Below, piece by piece: positions 24,420 to 35,785 of a stretch of DNA of 64,000 bases. Each line of letters starts with the position of its first letter. Position 1 is the first letter of the stretch. The stretch spans positions 7,549,375-7,613,374 of the forward strand of contig NC_088297.1 in the NCBI RefSeq assembly GCF_032854445.1, in the 5' to 3' direction. Source of the stretch: Liolophura sinensis. Its lineage: Eukaryota > Mollusca > Polyplacophora > Chitonida > Chitonidae. Position numbers and translations under genes: made by a program. The notes under the pieces are model-generated. The model was not told the origin of the DNA. It saw only the letters and a list, made by a program, of their open reading frames with translations, and did no database searches.

Positions 24420-24720
24420 TTGTAAGATAGCTTTAGTTCTCGCTGAATCTGTGGTACCAGTACTGGATAAGCGGCACATGCTATTGTTTTCAAGGAAATA
24501 TTCGTCCACAGCAACAACTGTTGTTCTCGTGGTCTTATCTCGCTGTGTGATATTCACAGGGACTGCAGGACCGTACATACGCTTTCTTCCATTGAAAGAT
24601 TCGGCCACAGTAACAAATGTTGACGTGTTCGCGATTTTATCTCGCTGTGTGATACTCACAGGAGTTACAGTGCCGCACATACGATTGTTTCCACCGAAAT
24701 ATTCGTCCACATCGACAGAC
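24420..24720 (-). repeat. Tandem copies (about 100 bp) of a zinc-finger exon end
   Basis: Three units start at about 24,702, 24,600 and 24,501 (steps of 102 and 99 bp). On the minus strand the first unit is the second finger of the exon above. The next repeats its C-G-R-I-F ... E-Y-H-T-A-R-stop almost intact, in the same frame 34 codons downstream. The third is broken by stops. These copies lie after the stop codon and so would be 3' untranslated. Confidence 0.8.
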
Positions 24721-24962
24721 GTGTTGTGTGCTGTTAGAGGAATGTTTTATCCTATAGTGGGTCGTGTACGTGGATTTTCTCGTAAAGACAATACCGCATA
24801 TAAGACATGTTCGACAGCTAGCCGGTTCAAAAGTCCGCAAAGCTACCGATCGGCCTGTAAGATGTCTTCTTTGTGCCGTTGCATTCTGTGATTGAGAACG
24901 CTGGCTCATATGGGGTATCACTGGATTTCCTGTTGTGCCAGCATTCGGAACGGTCTCAGGAT
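24637..24962 (-). CDS. Terminal exon K: zinc-finger pair
   Basis: The acceptor is gtttttattttacctacag|AT (phase 1, strong pyrimidine tract). It encodes 107 residues after the split codon, ending C-E-Y-H-T-A-R-stop. A linker rich in Ser, Thr and Gln comes first. A C2H2 finger follows (C-L-I-C-G-I-V-F-T-R-K-S-T-Y-T-T-H-Y-R-I-K-H). Then comes a compact finger in which the first pair is C-R-C-G and the second is H-C-N-S-C. The layout matches exon I at 37 kb residue for residue in the finger region (R-K-S-T-Y, H-Y/C-R-I-K-H-S, W-K/R-Q-S-Y). Such pairs bind DNA in lola-type proteins. Partial copies of the second finger lie downstream. I am sure it is a finger exon and less sure of its parent gene. 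Confidence 0.8.
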
Positions 24963-25029
24963 CTGTAGGTAAAATAAAAACAAAATACAAACAATCAAAG
25001 TGCCAATGAAGAAACCACAGCATACGACT

Positions 25030-26550
25030 GATGAAATAATTTTAATTTCCAATATTTCAATACTACCTTTATGTGTACGCCTAATACTTCCAGCACTGGC
25101 ATAGCATTTTCATAGATACGTAACCGAAACCGTGGGTTATATAGCCACGCTTTAGGCAGCGACTTTGTAAATTCCTCCGATTTCACTCTTCTTTGGCGAC
25201 AGTATGTCGTCTTCGGCGTTCGTAATATCGGTGGCACAGTCTCACATACTGACAGTTAATATGTAACTTTCCAGGAGTCGGCAGTTTTCCAGAGGAAAAG
25301 AGAACAAAACACAAGATAACACATCTGCAAAGATCATGGGGTTGTAAATACTTTAAAAGCTAGCATAAGCCATAAGGATAAAAGTAAGAAAATACTACTG
25401 TCAATGTAATAATGTGGGATAAATATAAGAAAATATGAACAAATACAGAAGATTCCTATATTTGGTTTTTGATTTCGAAACGAGGAACAAAACGATAGAG
25501 TTGGGAAGAAAATGCAATTCATCCCCCCCCCCCCCAAAAAAAAAAGCGCTCATGTAGAAGACGTTCTTCAAGTAGAAAGATACAAAACGTCTTCAGGTTG
25601 AAATATACGCAAAATAAAACTCATTCAAATTGCAACAGCTGTTTGTAGGCGGGAAACAACGAAACTAATATAGTCATAACCAGTGTACTTGAGGTTTAAT
25701 AGATATAGTTGACTGCAAGCGACAGTTTAAATGTTACTTTTGTTCAGCTTATCAGTTATACCGTGCATATCTTTTTCTGGTAGCATCTTGTATTCTTGCA
25801 AAGGCAAACTGTAGAACTGTTGATATAAAGAATACTTGGTTAGTGGCCGTGTTGTAGGCTCTACAATTGCCTCACACTTTCTTATCAGGTACGATCTATT
25901 GAAAAAAGGGCTATAGAATAAGGGCTATTGAAAAAAGGGCTATAGAATAAGAATATATGTAAGTACATGTATACCTATAAGTGTCTAAGTACACATGCGT
26001 ATACTATTCATTAGACCTGTACGACGTGTGTAGGCCACTGTGTCTTGTCCGTTTCGGTTTGATTTGCTGTTGACAGCGTTAAACGACTAGGACAAACGCA
26101 CGCATGTAAGACAAAAAACCAATACTGTCGTGTCTCACGCTTCCCTTCATCACAAAGATTTTTGCCTCACCAATTGCTCCAAATTTAAATGTAATTAAGC
26201 TGGCATTAAACAGTTAGCACTTCCCCACATAACATTCTGTGTTCAGTAGTGTCCATATATGGAAAAAAAAATTCTGGGACAAAAAAACCTGAATTTCATA
26301 TATTTAGCAGGCATCCACTGAGTAAGGGTGGGGGTGGGGGTTGGGGGGTGGGGGGATAATTGCACTGTTTTAGGAGAGTTGTTCCCCCCGTTTGGATGAC
26401 GTCATAGCCTCCGTGCTACTAACGCAAGAATTATACATGTACCAGGTGTCTCCATGTCACTGGTCCTATAGTACGTTGTATGGTGGCTCACACTGGGTAA
26501 ACAAAGGTGACAATATGGTACAAATATTACTAGTATACATGTATGTAGGT
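25030..26550. other. No gene recognised
   Basis: Upstream of exon K there are only short frames. A 27-bp segment 'gaaaaaagggctatagaata' is duplicated at about 25,900-25,950. Poly-C/poly-A and G-rich runs occur at 25,527-25,545 and 26,327-26,357. Confidence 0.5.
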
Positions 26551-26554
26551 ATAT

Positions 26555-26830
26555 ATGCATGCTTGGGGTTTAACGTCGTACTTAACAAATTTTCAGTCGT
26601 GTGACGACGAGGAGTCATGATGTGTATGTACATATATTGTGTCCTCCTGTGAAAAAGCGAGTCCACGCTGCCAATGCGCTACAGTCACAAAAGTATCATG
26701 CCGAAGACACCAGACATGACACCCCACCCAGTCACTTCATACTGACACCGTGTCAACCAGTCATGTTTCTTTGCTCTTAGCTCTTAGCAAGTACTATTTT
26801 TATAGTCTTTTGTATGATCCGACCCAGAGT
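26555..26830 (-). mobile_element. SINE family 2 copy
   Basis: The plus strand reads 'cttggggtttaacgtcgtac', then 'gacaccagacatgacacccc', then 'atgatccgacccagagt', the reversed end-to-head order of the family. A 106-codon plus-strand frame starts inside the head and is not a gene. Confidence 0.85.
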
Positions 26831-27500
26831 ATTACTAGTAATTGTGACCGTGCTTATTCCACACTGGGCTGTTCCCGATGGAGGTACAGTCAGGACGTTC
26901 ATGGTTACCAGTGACCTGTTCGTGTGTAATGATGTCCGTACTACGGGTTTGTGGGTAGGGCCATGCAGATGTACCCTAACCAATTCTGTTTGTCATAACA
27001 TGAAAATGCTCACCTTGCTTACCCTACTTCATCCCCTTTACATACGCGCACGCGCCATGTTAACTTTAATAAACAATAATTTAAAACGGCATCTTTGGTG
27101 TTGTTCAGCGTATTTCATTCGTTCTGTTAATTAGGGTATGATCTATTTCCCAGTCTCGAGCTAAGGTAAAGGCCAGGGCCCAATTTACAGACAGGGTACA
27201 CGTTTTTTTTAAGACACGAAATGTAGCGATATGTCTTCATTGTACCCACGTTTGACATGGCGTTACACCTTAGTCATAGCACGAACCCCTGCATACTATG
27301 CAATGAATGCTACAGCACCAAACACTTTGAAGCTGCAGTTTTCTTTGACCAGGCGCTTGTAATGAACGAATATCATCAATTTTCAGACATGGAGTTTTAC
27401 TGATGTCAGTGACAAAATAACCAACTAAATGTCAATGAGAATTTTTCAGTAAAATGCCCCAAAAAAAACAATAACTTGAAAGAGAGCGCACCTGTAATAT
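26831..27500. other. No gene recognised
   Basis: Unique-looking sequence between a SINE copy and the 55-bp array. No domain-bearing frame was seen. Confidence 0.5.
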
Positions 27501-27509
27501 ACCCCACAA

Positions 27510-28497
27510 AATGTCTGGAATTGTCTCGTAATCGTAATGGTGTACATAATACGTGTTATGGAATATTGGCTGGAATCGTCTCGTAATGGTAATGGTGTAC
27601 ATAATACGTGTTATGGAATATTAACTGGAATTGTATCGTAATGGTAATGGTGTACATAATACGTGTTATGGAATATTGGCTGGAATTGCCTCGTAATGGT
27701 AATGGTGTACATAATACGTGTTATGGAATATTGGCTGGAATCGTCTCGTAATGGTAATGGTGTACATAATACGTGTTATGGAATATTGGCTGGAATCGTC
27801 TCGTAATGGTAATGGTGTACATAATACGTGTTATGGAATATTGGCTGGAATTGTCTCGTAATAGTAATGGTGTACATAATACGTGTTATGGAATATTGGC
27901 TGGAATTGTCTCGTAATGGTAATGGTGTACATAATACGTGTTATGGAATATTAACTGGAATTGTATCGTAATGGTAATGGTGTACATAATACGTGTTATG
28001 GAATATTGGCTGGAATTGCCTCGTAATGGTAATGGTGTACATAATACGTGTTATGGAATATTGGCTGGAATCGTCTCGTAATGGTAATGGTGTACATAAT
28101 ACGTGTTATGGAATATTGGCTGGAATCGTCTCGTAATGGTAATGGTGTACATAATACGTGTTATGGAATATTGGCTGGAATTGTCTCGTAATGGTAATGG
28201 TGTACATAATACGTGTTATGGAATATTGGCTGGAATTGTCTCGTAATGGTAATGGTGTACATAATACGTGTTATGGAATATTGGCTGGAATCGTCTCGTA
28301 ATGGTAATGGTGTACATAATACGTGTTATGGAATATTGGCTGGAATTGTCTCGTAATGGTAATGGTGTACATAATACGTGTTATGGAATATTGGCTGGAA
28401 TCGTCTCGTAATGGTAATGGTGTACATAATACGTGTTATGGAATATTGGCTGGAATCGTCTCGTAATGGTAATGGTGTACATAATACGTGTTATGGA
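27510..28497 (+). repeat. 55-bp minisatellite, about 18 units
   Basis: The unit contains 'ggaatcgtctcgtaatggta', 'atggtgtacataatacgtgt' and 'tatggaatattggct'. The step is 55 bp ('tgtacataat' at 27,541 and 27,596). The units are over 95 percent alike by eye, so the array is young. The rare variant with 'ttaactggaattgtatcg' recurs after 330 bp. Confidence 0.97.
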
Positions 28498-28825
28498 ATT
28501 TGTTTTCCAGCTTGCTTTCGTACAACTGAACATTTTTCGGATAATCAAAAATTGTGTCTTTTCCAAATCATATTATCTTCAAGTAAAGCGATGCAAAGTT
28601 ATAAACCTATGTTATACTTTGCAGTTCTAACATACATCACGCCTGCTAGACTGTATGAGTGATTTAGTCTACGACTATCTGTCAACAGGGAAATGATTAA
28701 TGTAGTGAAATATAACTTAAGGGAGTCAGGAATAAAAACAATGTGTCATTGTCGAAGAGTTCATCCGATCCTGTAGGTTATTTATTCAAGTGTCCTTAAC
28801 GCGATAAACATTAACCAGAGCACGC
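28498..28825. other. No gene recognised
   Basis: Short spacer between the 55-bp array and the 3' end of the LINE. Confidence 0.5.
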
Positions 28826-29059
28826 ATATTTAATTTAATTCTTTATTTGTTTACTGAGGATATCCCACAACCCATGGGTCACTAGGGGGTCTCCTCAAAC
28901 TTATATACATCATACATTTATATAATCAAAACTTGATAGTGAAGAATAACATATTTACAATACACATAGGCGTCCAATACTGCACACCCTCATATACTTC
29001 ATTAAGTACCGATTATATAACAGATTTAAGAATGGGTTTCAGTCTTAGCACTTTGTACC

Positions 29060-29605
29060 TTAAAAGGAGCTTGTTTGAACTACTTGGTGAGTACGATGGA
29101 TAAATCTTCGAGTATCTTGAATGAATTTGTGCACAGAACAGAATATGGTTTTATTGTCTTCAAGAGATAGGTCATTTGATCCAAAAAGTAAAATATTTGA
29201 GATATGTTTTGGGCAATGCGGAAGGAAAATAGATAAGTGAGCATTTGGAGAAATCGTTTTAGTAAACCTGTCGAACATTTGCTTCCTTTGAGCGGCATAT
29301 GCGGGACATTCAATAAGAAAATGATGAGAATTTTCACATTTGTAATTACATTTATGACAAGACTGGTCATCTGAAAGGCCATTGGTAAATAAGTCTGCGT
29401 GAAGAGCGCTCAGTCCCATCCGCATCCTACAATGCAGTATCGAGGAAAATGTTACAAAAGAATCGTACAGTACGGAAATAGTAATGCTGTCAACAAAACT
29501 AGGTTTGAGATAGGATTTAAGCTTTTCTAAAGAGTCATGACGAAAGTGGAGAGGTATTGAATTCCAATCTTTAATTGTTTGGGGAATAAATGACGACATG
29601 TACAA
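29060..29605 (-). pseudogene. LINE ORF2 C-terminal part, frameshifted
   Basis: This 181-codon frame continues the element after the frameshift. It contains a zinc-knuckle-like C-H-K-C-N-Y-K-C-E-N-S-H-H-F-L-x-x-C-P region typical of the C-terminus of Jockey/CR1-type proteins, preceded by W-N-S-I-P. It belongs with the reverse transcriptase at 29,758-31,263. Confidence 0.82.
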
Positions 29606-29757
29606 GTGGATACGACCTTTGGGAAGACGGATGTTGTGCTTATTTCGTAGATTGTATGTACTGGTGACAGCTTCATTTCCGCATGGTAGTAATTTTTTTC
29701 AAATAAGGAGGCGAAAGCCCATTTATAATTTTATGGAAGAGAAGAATTCTGTGGGAT

Positions 29758-31263
29758 CTACGTCTCACATAAAGCGTTCCATCTTAGTTCATTTAATAAT
29801 TTACTATACGATGTCCGACGTAGGCCCCCAGAACAGAGAAGAGCAGCTCTTCGCTGAATTGTTTCAAGTTTTTGAGACAACACTATACCGCAATTGTCAA
29901 ACAGGATGTCACCATATTCGATGGTAGATCTTATTTGACTGAAGTATAGAGTTTTCAAACATTTTCGGGTAAGGCATTTCTTACATCGGTTGACAATACT
30001 CAGTTTTTTGTTACATTTATTAACTAAGTTTCCAATGTGTTCGTCCCATTTCCCATTGTGTTGTAAAAAGATCCCAATGTGTTTGTGGGACTGAACGCTC
30101 TTCACCTCCGTGCCATTAAGATACAGTTTGGGATAAGAAGGATTTCCCTTTAATGATTCAAGTAAATAAACTGTCTTAAGAGCATTGAATGTGACACACA
30201 ATTGATTTGCCCACGATGCTAACTTGTTAAGGTCACGGTTCAGTCTAGTTTCTGAGACTGGTAGTTCTTTAATTTCTTCTAACAAGGATGTGTCGTCAGC
30301 AAATATATTTATGCCACATTCAATATTAGTATTTATATCATTTATGAAGATAAGAAACAACAAAGGACCAAGTACAGAGCCCTGGGGAACTCCTGAGTAC
30401 GTAGGATTCGAGCTAGATTCTTTACCGTTGAGGCAAACAGAGATTGATCGATCAGATAAGTAATCATTTATCCACGCCAGTAACATTCCTCCAATACCCA
30501 TCTGCCTCAACTTAAATAGTAAACCTGTGTGCCAAACCTTGTCAAAGGCTTTGCTCACATCCAAGAATACCAAACACATATCATTACCGTTGTCTAAACC
30601 TTTATAAATATTATGTACGATTTTAGTTCGTTGACAGATAGTTGAATCACCACTTTTGAATCCTGCATTGTGAGGAATAAGAATATTGTTTTTCGTAAGA
30701 TATTGATATAAATGTTTATGGACGATTTTTTCAAATACTTTGGATATCGATGGTTGAAGACATACTGGTCTGTAGTTAGAAATACAATGTCGATCACCTT
30801 TTTTAAATACTGGGCAAACGCGGCACCTTTTCCACGCGGACGGAAAGACGCCGTTTTGTAATGAAGAGTTAAATAGTTTAGTACGCGAGGGTACTATACT
30901 TCCTGCTGCACTCTGCAACATAAAATTACTGATCCCATCCAGACCTGATGCCTTCCTTGTATTTAACGAACTGAGACACTGACCAACTTCCTTTTCAGTT
31001 ATTTGTATACTGTTTAAACGAGTTGTAGTAACAAAGGAGAAGTCCGGCAAGTCGGGGGCAGGAGATGGAAGGTCAGAATGTGATGCAAAGAATGCACAGA
31101 AAGCATTGGCCTTATCAATATCACTGGACACATTTTTACCATTTACAAGTAGTGGTGGTATTGGAGGTTTAACTTTAGAACCCAACAGTGATTCCATTGA
31201 AGACCAGTAAGTCTTAGTATCTAGATTTGGGTCAGATAGTTTGGTCTTTAGACGTGCAAGCAT
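29758..31263 (-). pseudogene. LINE reverse transcriptase, main open frame
   Basis: The 501-codon frame holds a full RT core. It shows the N-Y-R-P-V entry motif (about 163), F-L-D-V-S-K-A-F-D (about 234), the G-V-P-Q-G-S-V-L-G-P-L-L block (about 290) and the catalytic F-A-D-D-T (about 321). A thumb-like region follows ending in C-N-K-K-L and R-S-T-I-E-Y-G. It would copy its own RNA at a nicked target. The frame stops before the C-terminal part, which continues in another frame at 29,605, so a frameshift has broken the ORF. The missing endonuclease also argues against activity. Confidence 0.9.
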
Positions 31264-31690
31264 AGCGACGAATGGCCTCTCTTTTGGCTGTGTTGGCCTC
31301 CCTTCTGGCTATATAGAAGCGAAATTTATCTTTTTCATTTTCAGATCTTTTATACTTTTTAAAGCATCTATTTCGAATTCATAACTTATATCGCACATCA
31401 TTGGTCACCCAGGGCTTGTCGCGAGGTCTCACGGTAATTTCTTTATTTGGGATAGCTTCCTTACAGCATGACAGAAAAAGATTTCACCATGCATACACCT
31501 TGTCATTTATATCAGTGAAAACGTCACATATATCCTAGGGTGAGACAGACAGTAAGTTACGTAGACGGTCTATATCAGCACATTTAAGGTCCCATACATG
31601 TCTTTTAAAAGATTTAGGCATACACATGTTTATAAAACTATTACTCGAAGATACTATTCCACAAGGTCTTAAGTCAAGCACATTGTAACG

Positions 31691-32080
31691 AACCTATGTA
31701 ATCGGTACACGTGTCGCTTATTTTGATGTATGTGTGCTTGGGGTTTTTAACGTCTATCACATATCACACATGTACAAACGTTCATTACTGCACTTATTAA
31801 GAATGTATTTGTGAAAACAATCTTGAAGGGGCTTCGTACGAAAGATCAAAACACGTCTTACATGGCAGATAAAACACCACTCATTACCACAACACCAGAG
31901 TCAGGAGTAGGGGCCTACATTCTCAATACAATCAGGGTAAATGCAAGCCCGTGAGACAGAGAGTGTTGTAGAACTGCTCTGAGCACTAAGGCTTGAAAGC
32001 AGCTATGGACATTTTTGCAGCATGAGGATGGCTCAAGAGTCAGCTCTGCGTTGAGGAAGGAGAGTACATATGTACTGGTC
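31691..32080. other. Spacer with SINE family 2 scrap
   Basis: A fragment near 31,730-31,760 ('gtgcttggggtttttaacgt') resembles the end of SINE family 2. The rest is probably 3' flank of exon J. Confidence 0.45.
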
Positions 32081-32532
32081 TCAAGACGGTGGTCCAGGGG
32101 GTGGTAACATCTCGAACACTAAGTTTGAAACCATACCGTTGGTTCTTTGTCGAAAAGCTCGTTGACTTCTGCAAAATTCCCTTGAGCCGGTGATGGACAG
32201 GGGATAGTTTTTCGCTTTTAAATAGAGCTCCAGACAAGATCGCAGGCTTCTATATGACGGTAAGGTGTAGTCAAGACCCGATTTCTTACGGACTTTCCCG
32301 AAGTAATCACAGAGATATTCGTCCAGCTCTTTCGGAGGAATGTCCTCCATGTGTCTGCTGTCTGAGTTCTGTCCTCTGGATAGCCAACGCTCAAAATGGA
32401 TGACCGCTCCCTTTACACACCTGATCGTAGACACAGGCTTCCCCTTGAGGTTGAATCTGTCCCCTGCTGGATGTCTTCCAAATTGTTCCCCGTCTACTCT
32501 CAGTCTTAGAGACGTGCGGGCATCTGTGGAAC
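32081..32532 (-). CDS. Terminal exon J: Crypton-type core-binding domain
   Basis: The acceptor is cactttcggcttgtgcag|GT (phase 1). The exon encodes 149 residues and a stop. The linker contains D-R-F-N-L-K-G-K-P-V-S-T, the counterpart of the R-F ... S-T motif in the sister exons. The helical domain follows: A-V-I-H-F-E-R-W-L, M-E-D-I-P-P-K-E-L-D-E-Y-L, Y-F-G-K-V, S-L-R-S-C-L-E-L-Y-L-K, Y-P-L-S-I-T and F-C-R-S-Q-R-A-F. The tail after the domain is Pro-rich and unlike the others. It lies between the two zinc-finger exons, so the two types are interleaved. Confidence 0.82.
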
Positions 32533-33134
32533 CTGCACAAGCCGAAAGTGATGTATGGTTTATTCATCGTAATATATGATGCGTTCAAAACCAAACTCCG
32601 GGACCAGCTAGTGCACCCCTTGTGTACTATAGCGTTCAAGGTAGAAAGCTTAATACAGGAGGCCACATGCATGAAAATATACAGGATAATGCGAAATACC
32701 TTGTGCATTTTGACCGTAAAACTCAGAACTCGCCTGATGGGACATTCTCATCGCGTCATTGTCTTTTATATGTGTTTAAAACTTCAGCTCAATACATGTA
32801 GCACTTTTAGGTGATACCACTCCTAACATTTACTTAAAACTGATTCTAACACAATGCATTAAGTCACGAATAGGGCTACTCCGAATCACTTCTCTTGCTA
32901 AATGACAGCGACAATGACGTAAGGCAAGATGAGTTTTTGAGGCGTGAAACTACGAGAAATGTGGCTCGCTTAATAAAGCATGGTGTATGCATGTCACGAC
33001 AGTGACAAATATTTTCTGGGCAACAGAATGTGAAAAACATGATAACAACATAATTAAAGACGTACGGCACAGACAGTAAGACCACAGCGGCGACGATAGT
33101 GTGGTATCTGGCAAATGGTCGCACGGAACCGTTG

Positions 33135-33300
33135 AAACATTTATTTATTTATTTATTTGATTGGTGTTTTACGCCGTACTCAAAAATATTTCACTTATAC
33201 GACGGCGGCCAGCATTATGGTGGGTGGAAACCGGGCAGAACCCGAGGGAAACCCACGACCATCCGCAAGTTGCTGAGACCTTCTCACTTACTGCCGAAGT
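33135..33300 (-). mobile_element. SINE family 1 copy, head lost
   Basis: TTTA-type tail followed by 'gattggtgttttacgccgta', 'cgacggcggccagcattatg' and 'aacccacgaccatccgcaag'. The copy ends before the tRNA-like head. Confidence 0.88.
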
Positions 33301-35245
33301 TGATGTTTGTCAACTTAGATAAATTATTCATATAAATTCCCTTCAAATGGACACAAAAATACATAACCTTTTATCCTGGTCTTTTCAAATAAGCTTCCAA
33401 ATTTGAAATCTGTCTTACATCTAGATCCTCAACTACCTTATGCCATTTCAACTAAAATACTTGCCACCAGCCATTCTCGGAGGCCCCACCAAATCACAGT
33501 TTGAATGGTGGGCGAATAGCCTACCTTGCCATATATGAAGATAGAACAGAATTCCATGTACCTCCATTGTTGCCGTAAAACGACGACGTCATTTTGCACC
33601 GTTACGTCACTCACTTTACGTAATGACCTAACTTTAAAACTGTGTTTTAACATAGAACCAACAAAACTTGAAACTGGTGAAAAATGTACAGTTTTGATCT
33701 CTCCACCCAAAATCCTCAATTAGGACCAGCTATTGTGAAAGGAGAGTCACTTAAGATAGGGTCACTTGCGAATCTAGAGGGAGAGGGGGTGGGGCACTAT
33801 ACTAAAATGTTGTAACTATTGGGTTAGTGTCTTTCCCAGGATGGTTGATAATTAAATATCCTAAACACACATGATTAAAGTAATGAGCCATCTTGAAGCA
33901 GAGCTACATTGTAAGGGATACTATATCACTGAACTTGTCAATCTGATGAACAAAAGCGCATGAAGATAATATTCACAAATAAGAAAATATTAGGTCTACA
34001 ATTGAAAGATTCGCCCATAAAGAAGGGTATGTGGCATTATTGGTAATTTGCCTCTCCTTATGAAAAAGTAGACTGGGGTTCTCGCACAATGAGAAAGCTG
34101 GATTGTAACACAAATGAATATTACTCGTTTAATGGAGATTTAGATATATGGTACATTATAGATAAATATGTTTATGGTAATTGCAATATGTCATCTTTTT
34201 TAGTTTTTCGTTCTCTGACCATGTGAATGATGTGCCACCTGTGTTGTCTTTGTTTATTTAATGCTTAACTTCTCTGATCTTCCTCCCAATGTAAAATCAG
34301 CTTTCAAGTCACACATTAGATGTGGGTTAAAACTGTCTCCCGTTGTCCAAATGGCTAAATAGTTATTATGGACTGCTTTCATCATGTCGCCTGGATCAAA
34401 GTAAGCCAAAGCAGACTGGGAAAGTTATTGTTTATGTACTTGTTGAACATAAGTTTGGAAGAGTATAGATGTTGTATGTTACATTCTTACTCGGGGTCAC
34501 TCCTCATAACGCCTGTAGCACATTAGTGTGCTCCATTTCCAAAAAAGGGCAAGGAAGTTAATTATTTTAAAAGAAAACAACGCATATTCTGGAGAGAGGG
34601 TTTAATATTGAACCATTAACTTTGTAACTCGCCATATTGGAGCATTACCCCCCCCCCCTACCCCCCCCCCCCCAAAAAAAAACAACTCCAAAAGCGTAGC
34701 ATAAAAATATTTCTACCATGCTTTCGTATACTGATGTGTTACACAATTATGGGGCATAACCCCTGGGGAAGAATGCCGTTACATCACGAAACGTCTATAT
34801 GCATTCAAACTTTGTACAAGAACACTGACAATAATTTTCACCATCTTCTCTGGCATCGCTTGGGTCTGGCTACATGATAAAAGCATTCAATAACAACAAT
34901 TTTATTTACTTGAACAACATCTAATCATTATTGCCCACCTCTAATTCAAGCTTTCAAAGCTGATTTTCACCGGAAAAGGGGTCAATGAAACCAAGTATTA
35001 AAGAAAAAAATGAAAACAAAAACAGACGTTTTACCATGGCATCATCATTCATGGTTGGAGAGCGAATCTCACTTAAAAAGTAAGATTAAAACATGGCAAA
35101 AATTGACTACCATGCAACGTACGGTACATGTACCTCTGAATCTAGGATGTGACCGATATGTTTCTATGGTACAACCCTGCTTTCTCAATATGTGTGTGAT
35201 CTACTCTCTAATCTGCTTTTCATGAGAATGGGCAAATTATCAGTG
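33301..35245. other. No gene recognised
   Basis: Contains a poly-C/poly-A run (34,649-34,683) and short frames only. Confidence 0.5.
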
Positions 35246-35248
35246 GTG

Positions 35249-35518
35249 GCCTCCGTGGCTCAGTTGGTTAGCGCGCTCGCGCAGCGTAATGACCCAGGAG
35301 TCTCTCACCAATGCCGTCGCTGTGAGTTCAAGTCCAGCTCATGCTGGCTTCCTCTCCGGCCGTACGTGGGAAGGTCTGTCAGCAGCCTGCGGATGGTCGT
35401 GGGTTTCCCCCGGGCTCTGCCCGGTTTCCATCATAATGCTGACCGCCGTCGTATAAGTGAAATATTCTTGCGTACGGCGTAAATCACCAATCAAATTAAT
35501 AAATAAATAAATAAAGAA
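35249..35518 (+). mobile_element. SINE family 1, best preserved copy
   Basis: The head reads 'ggcctccgtggctcagttgg' and then 'ttagcgcgc' (A-box), with 'gagttcaagtccagc' as B-box. The body contains 'ggatggtcgtgggtttcccc' and 'cgccgtcgtataagtgaaat'. The tail is a run of AAATA/AATAA. This copy defines the orientation of all family 1 copies. Confidence 0.93.
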
Positions 35519-35654
35519 ATTATCAGTGTTGCCGTGTTTTTTCCTGAATGGAGTTTCTTTCAATTCAACTCAAAAGAATAGGCTTTACAGTGTGCATGTG
35601 GACCCACGACTTAAATATGAGATTGGCCATTCAAATGCCAGCCTATTAGACACC

Positions 35655-35785
35655 TATGGGTTTCCCCCGGGCTCTGCCCGGTTTCCTCCCACGATAATGC
35701 TGCATGCCCTCATATAAGTGAAATATTCTTGAGTACGGCGTTAAAAACCACCAATCAAATAAATAAATATATAAATATTTGATAC
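35655..35785 (+). mobile_element. SINE family 1, 3' half
   Basis: The copy starts inside the body at 'tgggtttcccccgggctctg' and ends in an AAATA tail. It lies about 140 bp after the full copy in the same orientation and is likely an independent insertion. Confidence 0.85.

Larger units (their letters stand above)
28826..31690 (-). mobile_element. Truncated non-LTR retrotransposon (Jockey/CR1-like)
   Basis: The element runs on the minus strand with its 3' end near 28,830. It keeps the reverse transcriptase and a C-terminal region but no apurinic endonuclease domain, so it is 5'-truncated, as is usual for such copies. The upstream part (31,264-31,690) reads as broken coding sequence joining onto the main frame. 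Edges are approximate because no target-site duplication could be fixed. Confidence 0.85.

Noticed and set aside
24405-24710. 101-codon minus-strand open frame
   Set aside because: Alternative frame of the repeated zinc-finger exon end. The finger frame explains the repeats better.
26814-27134. 106-codon plus-strand open frame with a hydrophobic start
   Set aside because: It begins inside the tRNA-like part of SINE family 2 and shows no domain.
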